Assembly (NCBI RefSeq): GCF_945882965.1
Contig: NZ_CAMCWY010000001.1
Coordinates: forward strand, 1-64,000
DNA length: 64,000 nt
From: Sphingorhabdus sp. EL138
GTDB taxonomy: Bacteria; Pseudomonadota; Alphaproteobacteria; Sphingomonadales; Sphingomonadaceae
Direction of reading: 5' to 3'
Position 1 is the first letter of the stretch. Every line of letters begins with the position of its first letter. Below are positions 38,003 to 47,603 of this stretch, piece after piece. The position numbers were made by a program, and so were the translations under genes. The notes under the pieces are model-generated. The model saw nothing but the letters and a program-made list of their open reading frames with translations. It was not told where the DNA came from and did no database searches.

Positions 38003-39130
38003 ATGAATCTCGACATTGATTATTATGAATTGTTAGAAGTCGAGCGGACAGCGGATGAAAAGACGCTGAAAACCGCGTATCGCCGGATCGCGATGGAATG
38101 CCATCCCGACCGTAATCCCGGCTGCGACAAATCCGAAGCTAAGTTCAAGGCGATTAGTCAGGCTTATGACGTCCTGAAAGATCCACAAAAGCGCGCGGCC
38201 TATGACCGGTTCGGCAAGGAAGCGTTTGAAAATGGTGGCATGGGTGGCGGCGGCGGCCAAGGCGGCGCTGGCTTTGGTGACTTCTCCGATATTTTCGAAA
38301 GCTTTTTTGGCGACGCCTTTGGTGGCCGCCAGCGCGGCCCTGCGCGTGGCGCAGATTTACGCTATGATCTCGAAATATCGCTTGATGAGGCCTTCCACGG
38401 CAAGGATGCCGAGATTACCGTCGACGTTGCTACCTCGTGCGGCACATGCAGTGGCAGTGGCGCGACGCCTGGGTCAGGCAAGCGTCGCTGCAACCTGTGC
38501 GCAGGTCATGGCAAGGTACGCGCGCAGCAAGGTTTCTTTGTGGTCGAACGCACATGCCCGACCTGCCACGGTCGCGGGGAAGTGATTGAGTCCCCATGCC
38601 GGGCCTGCCGCGGCGAAGGCCGGGTGGATGAACGCAAGACCATCGCCGTCAATATTCCGCCCGGCGTCGACGAAGGCACCCGCATTCGTGTCGCTGGCCG
38701 TGGCGAGGCTGGGCCAAATGGCGCAGCGGCGGGTGATCTTTATATCTTCATCCATCTGTCGCGCCACAAGGTGTTCGAACGCGACGGCACGACATTGTTC
38801 TGCCGCGTGCCCGTAAGCTTCACCACAGCGGCGCTGGGTGGCGAAATCCGCATCCCGTGCCTCGATAGTACAGAACATATCATCATCGTTCCAGAGGGCA
38901 TACAGTCGGGCAAACAGCTTCGCCAGCGCGGGGCAGGCATGCCTGTGCTGCAAGGGCGTGGTCGCGGTGATATGGTCATTCAGATCGACGTGGAAACGCC
39001 GTCAAAGCTGTCCGCGCGGCAGAAGGAAATATTGCGGGAGTTCCGCGAAACCGAAACGGGCGCAGAATGTCCGCAATCAACAGGCTTTTTTGACAAACTT
39101 AAGGGCATTTGGGACGGCATCACTGATTAG
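38003..39130 (+). CDS. dnaJ: chaperone DnaJ (Hsp40)
   Basis: The 375-residue co-chaperone of DnaK. The J domain has HPD at residues 34-36, then the Gly/Phe-rich linker (GGMGGGGGQGG), and the four zinc-finger repeats CGTCSGSG, CNLCAGHG, CPTCHGRG and CRACRGEG. The C-terminal substrate domains end with KLSARQKEILREF. It lies 68 bases after dnaK. The stop codon TAG (39128-39130) is the start of a palindromic repeat element. Confidence 0.97.
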   Translation: MNLDIDYYELLEVERTADEKTLKTAYRRIAMECHPDRNPGCDKSEAKFKAISQAYDVLKDPQKRAAYDRFGKEAFENGGMGGGGGQGGAGFGDFSDIFESFFGDAFGGRQRGPARGADLRYDLEISLDEAFHGKDAEITVDVATSCGTCSGSGATPGSGKRRCNLCAGHGKVRAQQGFFVVERTCPTCHGRGEVIESPCRACRGEGRVDERKTIAVNIPPGVDEGTRIRVAGRGEAGPNGAAAGDLYIFIHLSRHKVFERDGTTLFCRVPVSFTTAALGGEIRIPCLDSTEHIIIVPEGIQSGKQLRQRGAGMPVLQGRGRGDMVIQIDVETPSKLSARQKEILREFRETETGAECPQSTGFFDKLKGIWDGITD

Positions 39131-39205
39131 GGTCAGGACCACTTAAATCCACCTTCGCGGCGTCAAAATGGCAAAGATATCGAAGGTCAGATGTTAATCT
39201 GGTCC
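39128..39205. repeat. TAGGGTCAGGACC repeat between dnaJ and the patatin gene
   Basis: Bases 39129-39172 copy the left part of the repeat at 2324-2367 with one mismatch (TTC for TTA), beginning with the dnaJ stop TAG. The expected right arm is recognisable but degenerate (CGAAGGT, TTAA, TGGTCC at 39181-39205). That arm overlaps the last codons of the patatin-like gene on the other strand, which end at 39187. So this copy has its right half converted into, or eroded by, coding sequence. Confidence 0.75.
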
Positions 39206-41523
39206 ACCTCGGTCCGTAACGAAATGATGAGGGGCTGGATATGCGTCAGCCGCTCCTGCTCCTCATCCAGTATCGCGTGAAACACGCGCTTTTTGTAACT
39301 TTGTGCGCGGCCAGTCGAAAATTCATGGCCCGGTGGCAGTGACGATATCAGGATATCGATCATGCGTTCCGCGCCATGCAAACGGCCCCATAGATAGTCG
39401 TTTTCACGATAGGCGCGGCTGAAAAACGCACCGAAATTGTTGAACTCTATGCCCTTTAACATCGCGGCCGTGCCGCCGGTGCGGATGGAGTTGCAGTCGT
39501 CGGGGGATATGCGGTCCACTTTGACCGGGTCGAATTCATCAAAGCCTTCATCCTGCAACAAAGGCAGCGTGGCGATGTCGTATAGCGCATAGCCCAAATA
39601 GCCGAGCAGCATGACCCGGCGCGCCTCAACGGGCATATTCAGCATGGCATCGCATAATATTTTGTCGACTTTGCCGTCGGCCCGCACCAGATCGCGTTGC
39701 GCCGCAAGATGGTCCATTACGCCTGCGGGATCGGCTATGCCAGATTTGGCGGCCATCGCGAAATCCAGCCCTAAAAACTCCGCAGTTTCCAAATCGAGAA
39801 ACAAAGCGAGGCATTTGTAAATGGCATCGCGCATTTTGGCGATATCATCGTCCGGCATATCGATAACATTTTCGACTTCTTCAGTCAGATGCCGGGTAAG
39901 AAAGCGCAGGCGACGGATGCGGAAGCGCAGGTCATGCGCGCGAAGGAAGGCAATTTGGCGGGTGGTGGCCTTGCGTTTACGCGGCGGCATTAGGTCAAGG
40001 TCACGGCTCCCGATTTCTGCCCAAAGCGCGGCACGCAAGTCACCGAAAAACGCGGCTGATGCATCGGGCAAGCTACGGCGGGCGGTGGCGACAATATCAT
40101 CAACAACACCTGCGATTTTGAGATGATTGTAGGCGCGGTAACCGAACCCGGCGGCAACAATCGCCTTTTCCTGCGCAGATTGCCGCCATTTTTGCATGCG
40201 GCTTGCGGTTGGCTGGGTGAGGAACCATGTCTTACCGAGCAGCGTCTCTACCGTATTTTCAACCTCGCTGCGCAAGCTGTCGATGACGCGCCGCGTTCGT
40301 TCAATACGTTCCGAACGGCCAGTGATCTTTTCAAGGCTGTCCCGAATGGGCTGTTCACGCGGAATGTTGGACGACGCCCCCAATATTGTCGAAAAGAACC
40401 CCGGTGGCTTGCGCGGCATATCGGCGGTGCCGTCTGCTTTGCGGTGGCCAAAACGGAAACCGGGGCGGCCGGGCGTGGGGTCGATATAAACAAAACGCCG
40501 GTCCACTTCGCGGCGCGCCGGGCGGTTGCGCAAGGCGGAGATCGCTTGGTTAAACGGCGCATTGGCCAACACCGATCCGTCGATTAACATCGTATCTTCT
40601 GCGGCATTTGCGGCAAATTGCTGCGGCAATATGCGGTTCAAAAATATATTGCGGCCAAGCCATGGGACATTTTCCCGCGCCAACAACCGGTCAAGTTCAC
40701 GCACCGAAAATGGCGGGAAAGCACCGGGGAAACTGGCCGTGGCCCGCGCAGCGAAAATCAGCTCGGCAATGTCGGCAAGGCCCGTTCGTCCGCGTGTGGA
40801 AAAATCGACTGTGATCCGATGTTCGGACTCCGTGACCTCTTCAGGACTGTTGAGGCGCAGCGCCCGATCATGGCCGTAATAGTCGGTTACGGTGACAAAC
40901 AGGTCCAGCGGCTGGCTAATGGGTAAAAGCGGTGGTTGGGCGGCGCTCGCGGCCATTGCGTTCAGCGCATCAAGCAACAGTTTCGAAAACACATTCCCAC
41001 CAAAGGGCGGCGCAAACCAGCGTGCACGGACAAAGCGTGACAGCTTGGCCGCAACTTCCTCCTGCGCCTCTTTTGCGACGGTTCTTTCAACCGCCCCGCC
41101 GCGTCGGCGCAAGATCATCCACGCAATGGGCGTCGCCCAAAATTTGGTGAAGCGCGACAGCGGGCGTGCATCAGGATCAAGCAGCACGTCGACGTCCGCC
41201 ATCTCAAGCCACATATCGGTCAACGGCTCAAGCGATTGGCCCGTGACAATAGCCTGTGACAGGAAAATGCCGTTGATCCCGCCCGCGCTTGACCCAGCAA
41301 TGATGTCCGTCAAAACGCGCAGTTTTACGCCACTGACGCGTGACAACTCGGCAAGCAAATCATGATAGACAATCTCACTGCGGCGGGTGGGGGGCGCACC
41401 GTCATGAAACGCGCGGCTCGCGCGGACCATGTGCCAAATCTCGCGCGTGACGCCATGCATGTAAATGGCAAGGCTAACCCCGCCATAACAAATGAGCGCC
41501 AGCCTGAGTTCTTTTTCGCGCAT
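39187..41523 (-). CDS. patatin-like phospholipase (DUF3376 type)
   Basis: A 778-residue protein of the bacterial patatin-like family. The N-terminal catalytic domain has the oxyanion region LICYGGVSLAIYMHG (residues 10-24), the nucleophile elbow GSSAGG (Ser-79) and the catalytic aspartate in DGSVLANAPF (about residue 320). The long C-terminal part is helical and matches DUF3376-type extensions. No signal peptide is visible. It probably acts on membrane lipids. Convergent with dnaJ, divergent from radA. Confidence 0.9.
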   Translation of the reverse strand: MREKELRLALICYGGVSLAIYMHGVTREIWHMVRASRAFHDGAPPTRRSEIVYHDLLAELSRVSGVKLRVLTDIIAGSSAGGINGIFLSQAIVTGQSLEPLTDMWLEMADVDVLLDPDARPLSRFTKFWATPIAWMILRRRGGAVERTVAKEAQEEVAAKLSRFVRARWFAPPFGGNVFSKLLLDALNAMAASAAQPPLLPISQPLDLFVTVTDYYGHDRALRLNSPEEVTESEHRITVDFSTRGRTGLADIAELIFAARATASFPGAFPPFSVRELDRLLARENVPWLGRNIFLNRILPQQFAANAAEDTMLIDGSVLANAPFNQAISALRNRPARREVDRRFVYIDPTPGRPGFRFGHRKADGTADMPRKPPGFFSTILGASSNIPREQPIRDSLEKITGRSERIERTRRVIDSLRSEVENTVETLLGKTWFLTQPTASRMQKWRQSAQEKAIVAAGFGYRAYNHLKIAGVVDDIVATARRSLPDASAAFFGDLRAALWAEIGSRDLDLMPPRKRKATTRQIAFLRAHDLRFRIRRLRFLTRHLTEEVENVIDMPDDDIAKMRDAIYKCLALFLDLETAEFLGLDFAMAAKSGIADPAGVMDHLAAQRDLVRADGKVDKILCDAMLNMPVEARRVMLLGYLGYALYDIATLPLLQDEGFDEFDPVKVDRISPDDCNSIRTGGTAAMLKGIEFNNFGAFFSRAYRENDYLWGRLHGAERMIDILISSLPPGHEFSTGRAQSYKKRVFHAILDEEQERLTHIQPLIISLRTEVDQINI

Positions 41524-41616
41524 ATCAAATATGTGGCATTACGCCGCGTCACACGCAAGCGTTGATACGGCGCACTTATGTCTTGAGTTCTTGATTTGTT
41601 CTGTTAATTACCGGCT

Positions 41617-42981
41617 ATGGCAAAAGCAAAGCGCAAATATGTGTGTCAGGCATGCGGGTCCGAATCCAACCGCTGGCAGGGGCAGTGCGACGATTGCGGC
41701 GAATGGAACACCTTGGCGGAAGAGGCCAAGGCAACTGTTTTTGAACTGAAGCATCATTTGCATTCGGGCGGCCGTGCGGTCGAATTGTCCGGATTAAATT
41801 CGGATATTAAACTGCCTGAACGGGCGTCAACGGGTATATCCGAATTTGACCGCGCATTGGGTGGCGGCCTTGTGCCGGGTTCGGCGACCCTGCTCGGTGG
41901 TGATCCGGGCATTGGTAAGTCGACGTTATTGTTACAAGCTGCTGCAAACCTCGCGCGGCGCGGCCTATCCGTTGCGTATATTTCGGGTGAAGAGGCGGTT
42001 GACCAAGTTCGCTTGCGGGCCCGCCGACTTGGCCTTGGCGATGCGCCGTTGCAGCTTGCCGCCGCAACCTCTGTGCGCGATATCCTCACGACGATGGCAC
42101 ATGGCGCGCCGCCCGCTTTATTGGTCATCGATTCTATTCAGACGATGCACAGCGACCTCATCGAAGGCGCGCCGGGCACGGTCAGCCAAGTACGCGCGTC
42201 GGCGCAAGAGCTTATCCGCTTTGCCAAGGAGCGCGGCACGGCGTTGATGCTCGTCGGCCATGTCACCAAAGACGGGACGATTGCCGGACCCCGCGTGCTG
42301 GAACATATGGTTGACACCGTATTGTCGTTCGAAGGCGAACGCAGCCATCAATATCGCATTTTGCGCGCGTCCAAGAACCGGTTTGGCGGGACCGACGAAA
42401 TCGGTGTTTTTGCGATGGTTGAAGAAGGCTTGACGGAGGTCGGAAACCCCAGCGCGTTGTTCCTGACCGACCGGGCCGAACAGGTTACGGGGGCAACGGT
42501 GTTTCCAGCGTTGGAAGGAACGCGGCCAGTGCTTGTGGAAATTCAAGCGCTGACCGTGCGGCTATCCAGTGGGGCAACACCGCGCCGCGCCGTTGTGGGC
42601 TGGGACAGCGGTCGGCTCGCGATGATATTGGCGGTGCTGGAGGCGCGATGCGGCCTGAGTTTTTCAACGGCTGAGGTGTATCTCAACATTGCAGGTGGCT
42701 ATCGCATTTCTGACCCAGCCGCCGATCTTGCGGTTGCCGCAGCGTTGGTTTCGGCTTTGGCGGAACGGCCACTGCCGTCCGATGCTGTACTCTTTGGCGA
42801 AGTTGCTTTATCCGGCGAAATCCGTCCCGTCGCCCATGGTGCGTTGCGGCTTAAGGAATCGGCAAAGCTCGGGTTCAGCCGCGCCTTGGTGCCGCCGTCG
42901 GTCAAAGGTCAGACCGGCATATCAACGCACGAGTTCCGCACGCTTGCCAATCTCGTTGACCATATGCTGGGACGTCCCTAA
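41617..42981 (+). CDS. radA: DNA repair protein RadA
   Basis: A branch-migration ATPase of the RecA fold, 454 residues. A C4 zinc finger lies at C10, C13, C24, C27. The Walker A motif GDPGIGKST is at residues 95-103, the RadA-specific KNRFG follows about residue 250, and the C-terminal Lon-type domain contains FPALEGTRPVLVEIQALT and EVALSGEIRPV. It processes recombination intermediates. Start MAKAKRKYVCQACG is conserved. cvpA follows 36 bases later. Confidence 0.96.
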   Translation: MAKAKRKYVCQACGSESNRWQGQCDDCGEWNTLAEEAKATVFELKHHLHSGGRAVELSGLNSDIKLPERASTGISEFDRALGGGLVPGSATLLGGDPGIGKSTLLLQAAANLARRGLSVAYISGEEAVDQVRLRARRLGLGDAPLQLAAATSVRDILTTMAHGAPPALLVIDSIQTMHSDLIEGAPGTVSQVRASAQELIRFAKERGTALMLVGHVTKDGTIAGPRVLEHMVDTVLSFEGERSHQYRILRASKNRFGGTDEIGVFAMVEEGLTEVGNPSALFLTDRAEQVTGATVFPALEGTRPVLVEIQALTVRLSSGATPRRAVVGWDSGRLAMILAVLEARCGLSFSTAEVYLNIAGGYRISDPAADLAVAAALVSALAERPLPSDAVLFGEVALSGEIRPVAHGALRLKESAKLGFSRALVPPSVKGQTGISTHEFRTLANLVDHMLGRP

Positions 42982-43017
42982 ATCCTCTTTGAACGGTTTT
43001 AAAGGCAACAGGATTAG

Positions 43018-43542
43018 ATGACAGCACTTGATATCATTGTCCTGTTCTTGCTGGGCAGCGGGGCCGCGTTCGGCTTCTTACGCGGCTTTGTGCAAGAGGT
43101 TCTGTCGATGATCGCATGGGTGCTGATTATCTTTGCCGTGCGTATGTTCCACGCGCCTGCGACGGCGGCTTTGGCAGAGGCCGTGGGCTCTGACTCCGGC
43201 GCTGCTGTGCTTGCCTTTTTAGCGCTTGTCATCGTCATCTTTGCCGTGGGTACATGGATAGCGAAATCGATTGGCGCCAAAACGCGCAAGTCCATACTTG
43301 GCCCGATTGACCGTGTGCTTGGTTTTGGCTTTGGTATGCTCAAGGGCCTGATTATCGCGACTCTGGTTTTCCTGCTGTTCGTGATGGCATATGATTTGGT
43401 GTATGGCACAGATGAGGGGCCGCCCGAGTGGATGACCGGTTCGCGCACATATCCTTTGCTCAATGCCAGCGGCGACGCCGTGTCGGAATTTGTCCGCGAA
43501 CAAAGCCGCACTGCCGATAGCGACCCGGAAACGGCAAACTGA
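43018..43542 (+). CDS. cvpA: CvpA family membrane protein
   Basis: A 174-residue membrane protein of the CvpA/colicin V production family, with four predicted membrane helices and the conserved FLRGFVQEVLSMIAW and GPIDRVLGFGFGMLKGL motifs. In gamma-proteobacteria cvpA lies before purF; here it is between radA and an IscU-like gene. Function not well defined, with links to envelope homeostasis. Its stop overlaps the next start by one base. Confidence 0.92.
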   Translation: MTALDIIVLFLLGSGAAFGFLRGFVQEVLSMIAWVLIIFAVRMFHAPATAALAEAVGSDSGAAVLAFLALVIVIFAVGTWIAKSIGAKTRKSILGPIDRVLGFGFGMLKGLIIATLVFLLFVMAYDLVYGTDEGPPEWMTGSRTYPLLNASGDAVSEFVREQSRTADSDPETAN

Positions 43543-43973
43543 TGGACTCGGCGCTCTACAATCGGGATATCTTGCGGTTGGCGACGTCTTTGGCCGCTGA
43601 CAATCGCCTTGCAGAGCCGGATGGCAGTGCCGAAGTGCGTTCGCCCTTGTGCGGCAGCCGCATTCAAGCGGATATTGTGACCGACGCTGACGGCACATTG
43701 CGCGGCCTTGCATTGCGGGCCAACGCCTGCGCGCTTGGGCAGGCCTCTGCGGCGATTTTGATGCACCATGCGGTTGGCACAGCTATGACTGAAGTCGCCA
43801 AATTGCGCGATGGCGTGGCGCAGGCGTTAAAACGGGAGGGCGATATGCCAAGCTGCTGGCCGGAATTGGCATTGTTGGCAGCGGCAACTGATTATCCTTC
43901 GCGCCATGCCGCGATATTATTGCCTTATGACGCGATTCTTGCTGCCGCCGCGCAGGCCAAACAGAACGCCTGA
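43542..43973 (+). CDS. iron-sulfur scaffold-like protein (NifU-N/IscU fold)
   Basis: A 143-residue protein of the IscU/SufU/NifU-N family. The three cluster-binding positions appear at SPLCGS (Cys), ANACALGQAS (Cys), and a third in the region WPELALLAAATDYPSRHA where classical IscU has LHCSVL and the last Cys is missing. It may be a divergent scaffold or a NifU-like domain protein. Immediately follows cvpA (TGATG overlap) and precedes the kef-type gene by one base, so the set is one operon. Confidence 0.75.
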   Translation: MDSALYNRDILRLATSLAADNRLAEPDGSAEVRSPLCGSRIQADIVTDADGTLRGLALRANACALGQASAAILMHHAVGTAMTEVAKLRDGVAQALKREGDMPSCWPELALLAAATDYPSRHAAILLPYDAILAAAAQAKQNA

Positions 43974-45760
43974 TGGAAGAAACATCACACCACCTCGTCG
44001 CTGATGTCATGTTAGGCGGGGTGGTGCTGCTCGGCGCGGCGTTGTTGGCGGTGTTGATTTTCAGGCGTCTCGGCCTTGGCGCGGTGCTTGGCTATCTGGT
44101 CGCGGGCATTGCTATCGGGCCTGACGGCCTTGCGTTGATTGACGCGCCAGCGACGATATTGGCCTATTCCGAAATCGGCATCATCTTGCTGCTGTTCCTC
44201 GTCGGGCTAGAATTGTCACCCAGCCGGCTGTGGCTGTTGCGGCGGGACATACTGCTTTTCGGGCCGTTGCAGGTCATATTGTGCGGGCTTGGCATGTTCG
44301 CCGTCATTCATTTCGCAATGCCAAGCTTTAGCTGGCAGGCCGCCTTAGTGCTCGGGCTTCCCTTGGCTTTGTCCTCCACTGCGCAGGTGTTGCCATTGCT
44401 GCAATCGCGCGGTCGGATGAAGACTGATTATGGAGAGAAGAGCTTCTCTATCTTGTTGTTTCAGGACATTTCCATTGTTCCCTTGTTGACTATCGTTGCG
44501 GCCCTGTCGCGCGCACCGGCGCAGGAGGGCGCGATTGAGGGCTGGTATCTGATGTTTTATGCGGTTCTGGCGATTGTGGTACTGGTGTTGGCCGGACGCT
44601 ATCTGCTGTCGCCGCTCCTGCGGTTGGTCGGCAAGATTTCAGAGCGCGAATTGTTTATCGTCACTGGCCTATTCACCGTCTGCATCAGCGCCGCGGTAAT
44701 GCAAGCGATCGGTGTTTCGCCAGCCTTGGGCGCATTTATCGCTGGCGTTATGTTGGCGGAATCCCCTTACCGGCATGAGTTGGAGGCCGATATTGATCCG
44801 TTTCGCTCCATTTTACTCGGCCTGTTTTTCCTAGCTGTCGGCATGTTGCTCGACGTCGATGTCATCCTTTCGGAACCCTTTTTCTTGGCGGGTCTGGCGC
44901 TGGCGCTGATCACAGTCAAGATCGCCGTCATCTATGCGCTTGGTCGGTGCTTTGGCCTCCAAAACAAGCCGTCCATCATTATGGCGATGCTATTGAGCCA
45001 AGGTGGCGAGTTTGCCTTCGTGTTGTTTGCCGCGGCGCAGCAGGCGTTGTTGATTGAACCGGAGGCCGCAAGCCTGTTTGGCGCGGTTGTCACCTTATCC
45101 ATGGCAACGACGCCGTTCCTGATGATCTTTGCGGGCAAGCTTGCGGCGCGAAAGGTCAGCGGCGAAGTGCAGCTTGATGACCCCGAACTCGCATCACAAG
45201 CCAATGTCATTATCGTCGGGCATGGACGTTTCGGGCAACAAGTATCGCAGATCATGCAGGCGGCAGGGCGCTCAGTCACGTTAATTGACATCAACCCGCA
45301 GACCATCGACCTCAGCGAGGACTTTGGCTTTAAGGTTTTTTACGGCGATGGCACCCGCGTTGACTTGCTAAAGCGCGCAGGCGGTGAAGACGCGCAGGCG
45401 ATATTCTTCTGCATTGACGACCGATACATGACCGCAGAATCGCTGATGCCCGTGCGCGAAACATTCCCGCGCACAAAATTGTTCGTGCGCGCGTACGGCC
45501 GGGAGCAAGCCTTGTTATTGATGAAAGACAAGGGCATCGACATCATGCGCGAGGTATTTGAATCCTCCATCCGGATGTCTGCCGACGCGTTGAAATATTT
45601 CGGTACGGATCGTGAAAAGATTCAAGACATTATCCTGGAGTTCCGGCATCGTGACCGCAGCCGCATGAAAGCGCAGTTCACAACCGGTGATATGCATGCT
45701 GGAACCCGCCACAGTTTCGGCGGCGACGATTCAGACGACTTTCTGATTACGGACGATTAA
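43973..45760 (+). CDS. K+/H+ antiporter of the Kef (CPA2) type
   Basis: A 595-residue protein with twelve or so membrane helices of the CPA2 family (LVGLELSPSRLW, LSSTAQVLPLLQ, LPLALSSTAQ region) followed by a C-terminal RCK-N/TrkA-N NAD-binding domain (NVIIVGHGRFGQQVSQIM). This is the KefB/KefC layout; the RCK domain gates the channel, in some with glutathione. gshB is in the same window but about 17 kb away. Ends four bases inside the convergent aroB gene. Confidence 0.9.
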   Translation: MEETSHHLVADVMLGGVVLLGAALLAVLIFRRLGLGAVLGYLVAGIAIGPDGLALIDAPATILAYSEIGIILLLFLVGLELSPSRLWLLRRDILLFGPLQVILCGLGMFAVIHFAMPSFSWQAALVLGLPLALSSTAQVLPLLQSRGRMKTDYGEKSFSILLFQDISIVPLLTIVAALSRAPAQEGAIEGWYLMFYAVLAIVVLVLAGRYLLSPLLRLVGKISERELFIVTGLFTVCISAAVMQAIGVSPALGAFIAGVMLAESPYRHELEADIDPFRSILLGLFFLAVGMLLDVDVILSEPFFLAGLALALITVKIAVIYALGRCFGLQNKPSIIMAMLLSQGGEFAFVLFAAAQQALLIEPEAASLFGAVVTLSMATTPFLMIFAGKLAARKVSGEVQLDDPELASQANVIIVGHGRFGQQVSQIMQAAGRSVTLIDINPQTIDLSEDFGFKVFYGDGTRVDLLKRAGGEDAQAIFFCIDDRYMTAESLMPVRETFPRTKLFVRAYGREQALLLMKDKGIDIMREVFESSIRMSADALKYFGTDREKIQDIILEFRHRDRSRMKAQFTTGDMHAGTRHSFGGDDSDDFLITDD

Positions 45761-46857
45761 AATTCGCTGTCGAGGAATGCTGCGACGTCGTCCAGCGCGA
45801 CATCTTTGGACAAAAATGTCTGCCCGATACCGCGGGCGAGCAAGAAGGGCAGCGTGCCCGCGCTCATTTTCTTGTCATGCCGCATATAGTCAACCAAGGC
45901 CGCACCTTTGGCGGTGACGCCTGCGTCTGATAGCGTGGTCGGTAGCCCAGCGCGTTGCAGAAGTTGCGTGACCCGTTGCGCATCTTCGGCGGGGCAATGC
46001 CCCAACCGCGCCGAATAGCCAAACGCCAAGGCCATGCCGGCGGCGACCGCTTCGCCGTGAAACAGCCGGTCGGAAAAGCCTGTGTCGGCCTCCAGCGCGT
46101 GGCCAAAAGTGTGCCCCAGGTTCAACAACGCCCGCGTCCCCGTGCGTTCGGTTTCGTCGGCGGCGACGATCCGCGCCTTGGATTGTACGGACCGGATGAT
46201 GGCCTGCGCGCGGATATCAGGGTCACCTGCAAAAAAGCTGTCGAGATTATCCGCGCAAAAGTCAAAAAACGCCGCGTCATCGATCAGGCCATATTTCACC
46301 ACCTCGGCAAAACCCGCCGCGAGTTGGCGGGATGGAAGCGTTAAAAGCAACTCTGGGTCGATCAACACCATCGCCGGTTGATGAAACGCCCCGACCAGAT
46401 TTTTGCCTGCCGCGCTGTTGATGGCGGTCTTGCCGCCGACACTGCTGTCGACCTGGGCAAGCAGGGTCGTAGGTATCTGGACAAAGGCACACCCGCGTTT
46501 GATGATATGCGCGGCAAAGCCAGTAATGTCCCCAACGACGCCGCCGCCCAGCGCGATTATGTGGTCGCTTCGTTCCACATGCTGTTCCAGCAACCAATCC
46601 GTCAGCCGTTCCAACTGCACCCAGCTTTTTCCCGCTTCGCCAGCGGGCAGTACGAAATGCGCGCATGACAACCCTGCGTCGCGCAATGTCGATTCAAACT
46701 GCGGCAGAACAGCCCGAGCCACATTTTCGTCGGTTACCACCAGCAAACGGCTGTTGCGGGCATAAGGCGTTAAAATAGCGCCGACATCGGCCAGTAACCC
46801 GGCGCGGACATGAATGTCATAGGGGCGGTTGGACAGGTCGACGGATATCACGGTCAT
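45757..46857 (-). CDS. aroB: 3-dehydroquinate synthase
   Basis: Second enzyme of the shikimate pathway, NAD- and zinc-dependent. The 366-residue protein has SDHIIALGGGVVGDITGFAAHIIKRGCAFVQIPTTLLAQVDSSVGGKTAIN, the NAD and substrate loop signature, and LGHTFGHALEAD and HGEAVAAGM with the zinc ligands. Start codon overlaps the end of aroK by 4 bases. The 3' end meets the Kef-type gene convergently. aroK precedes it, as usual in alphaproteobacteria. Confidence 0.96.
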   Translation of the reverse strand: MTVISVDLSNRPYDIHVRAGLLADVGAILTPYARNSRLLVVTDENVARAVLPQFESTLRDAGLSCAHFVLPAGEAGKSWVQLERLTDWLLEQHVERSDHIIALGGGVVGDITGFAAHIIKRGCAFVQIPTTLLAQVDSSVGGKTAINSAAGKNLVGAFHQPAMVLIDPELLLTLPSRQLAAGFAEVVKYGLIDDAAFFDFCADNLDSFFAGDPDIRAQAIIRSVQSKARIVAADETERTGTRALLNLGHTFGHALEADTGFSDRLFHGEAVAAGMALAFGYSARLGHCPAEDAQRVTQLLQRAGLPTTLSDAGVTAKGAALVDYMRHDKKMSAGTLPFLLARGIGQTFLSKDVALDDVAAFLDSEF

Positions 46858-47417
46858 GCGGAAAGGGCCTTCAATATGTTTTCAACGGTCCGCACATGTG
46901 GCGAGGTATCGCTGCGAATATGGAGATTGGCGGCGGCATATATGGGGTTACGCAATTTGCCAAGATCGGTCAGGACCGTAACCGGGTCATTGCCTTGCAA
47001 CAAAGGGCGGTGGTCGCGCCGCGACACGCGGTCGGCAAGCACTTTGACATCGGCATTAAGCCAGATCGATGTTGCGCGTTCCAAGATGAGTGCGCGGGTA
47101 TCGTCGTTGACGAAAGCGCCGCCACCAGTTGCAATGACCTTCGGTTCGCCTTCGATGAGCCGGGCAATCACACGACGTTCACCATCCCGAAAATAACCCT
47201 CACCAAATCTCGCAAATATTTCCGTGATCGACAGACCCGCTGCCTTTTCAATTTCGTCATCGGAATCGACGAAAGGCGCACCCAGACGGGCGGCAAGCCG
47301 TTTTCCAATGCTGGTTTTACCAACGCCCATCATGCCGACAAGCACCACCGGACGGTCAATGACCCATGCGGCCTGCGTGCCAGATTTACGTTTTTTCGGT
47401 TCGTGATGTTCAGCCAT
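46854..47417 (-). CDS. aroK: shikimate kinase
   Basis: Phosphorylates shikimate on its 3-hydroxyl. The 187-residue protein has the P-loop GMMGVGKT at residues 28-35, DSDDEIEK (the DxD shikimate site) and TGGGAF, RRDHRPLL as the lid. The start at 47417 (MAEHHEPKK) is taken because the conserved core begins at about residue 23, and earlier in-frame codons pass through AT-rich non-conserved sequence. It heads the aroK-aroB pair and is divergent from the exported protein gene at 47604. Confidence 0.95.
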   Translation of the reverse strand: MAEHHEPKKRKSGTQAAWVIDRPVVLVGMMGVGKTSIGKRLAARLGAPFVDSDDEIEKAAGLSITEIFARFGEGYFRDGERRVIARLIEGEPKVIATGGGAFVNDDTRALILERATSIWLNADVKVLADRVSRRDHRPLLQGNDPVTVLTDLGKLRNPIYAAANLHIRSDTSPHVRTVENILKALSA

Positions 47418-47603
47418 GACGATATCGCCTATATATCGCCTTGGCGTCAGCCGAAAGCGGTTTGCCGCTTTGCGGATTTTCTTCGTAAGTATAAGATGAT
47501 AGGCTATCAAAATCAGGATAGCTGCGTAAAATGCGGTTTTTGCGGTTTCTATCGGTTGCCGCAAGGGGCATAGCCTTGCTATTCTCAGCAGAGGGTTGCG
47601 GCA

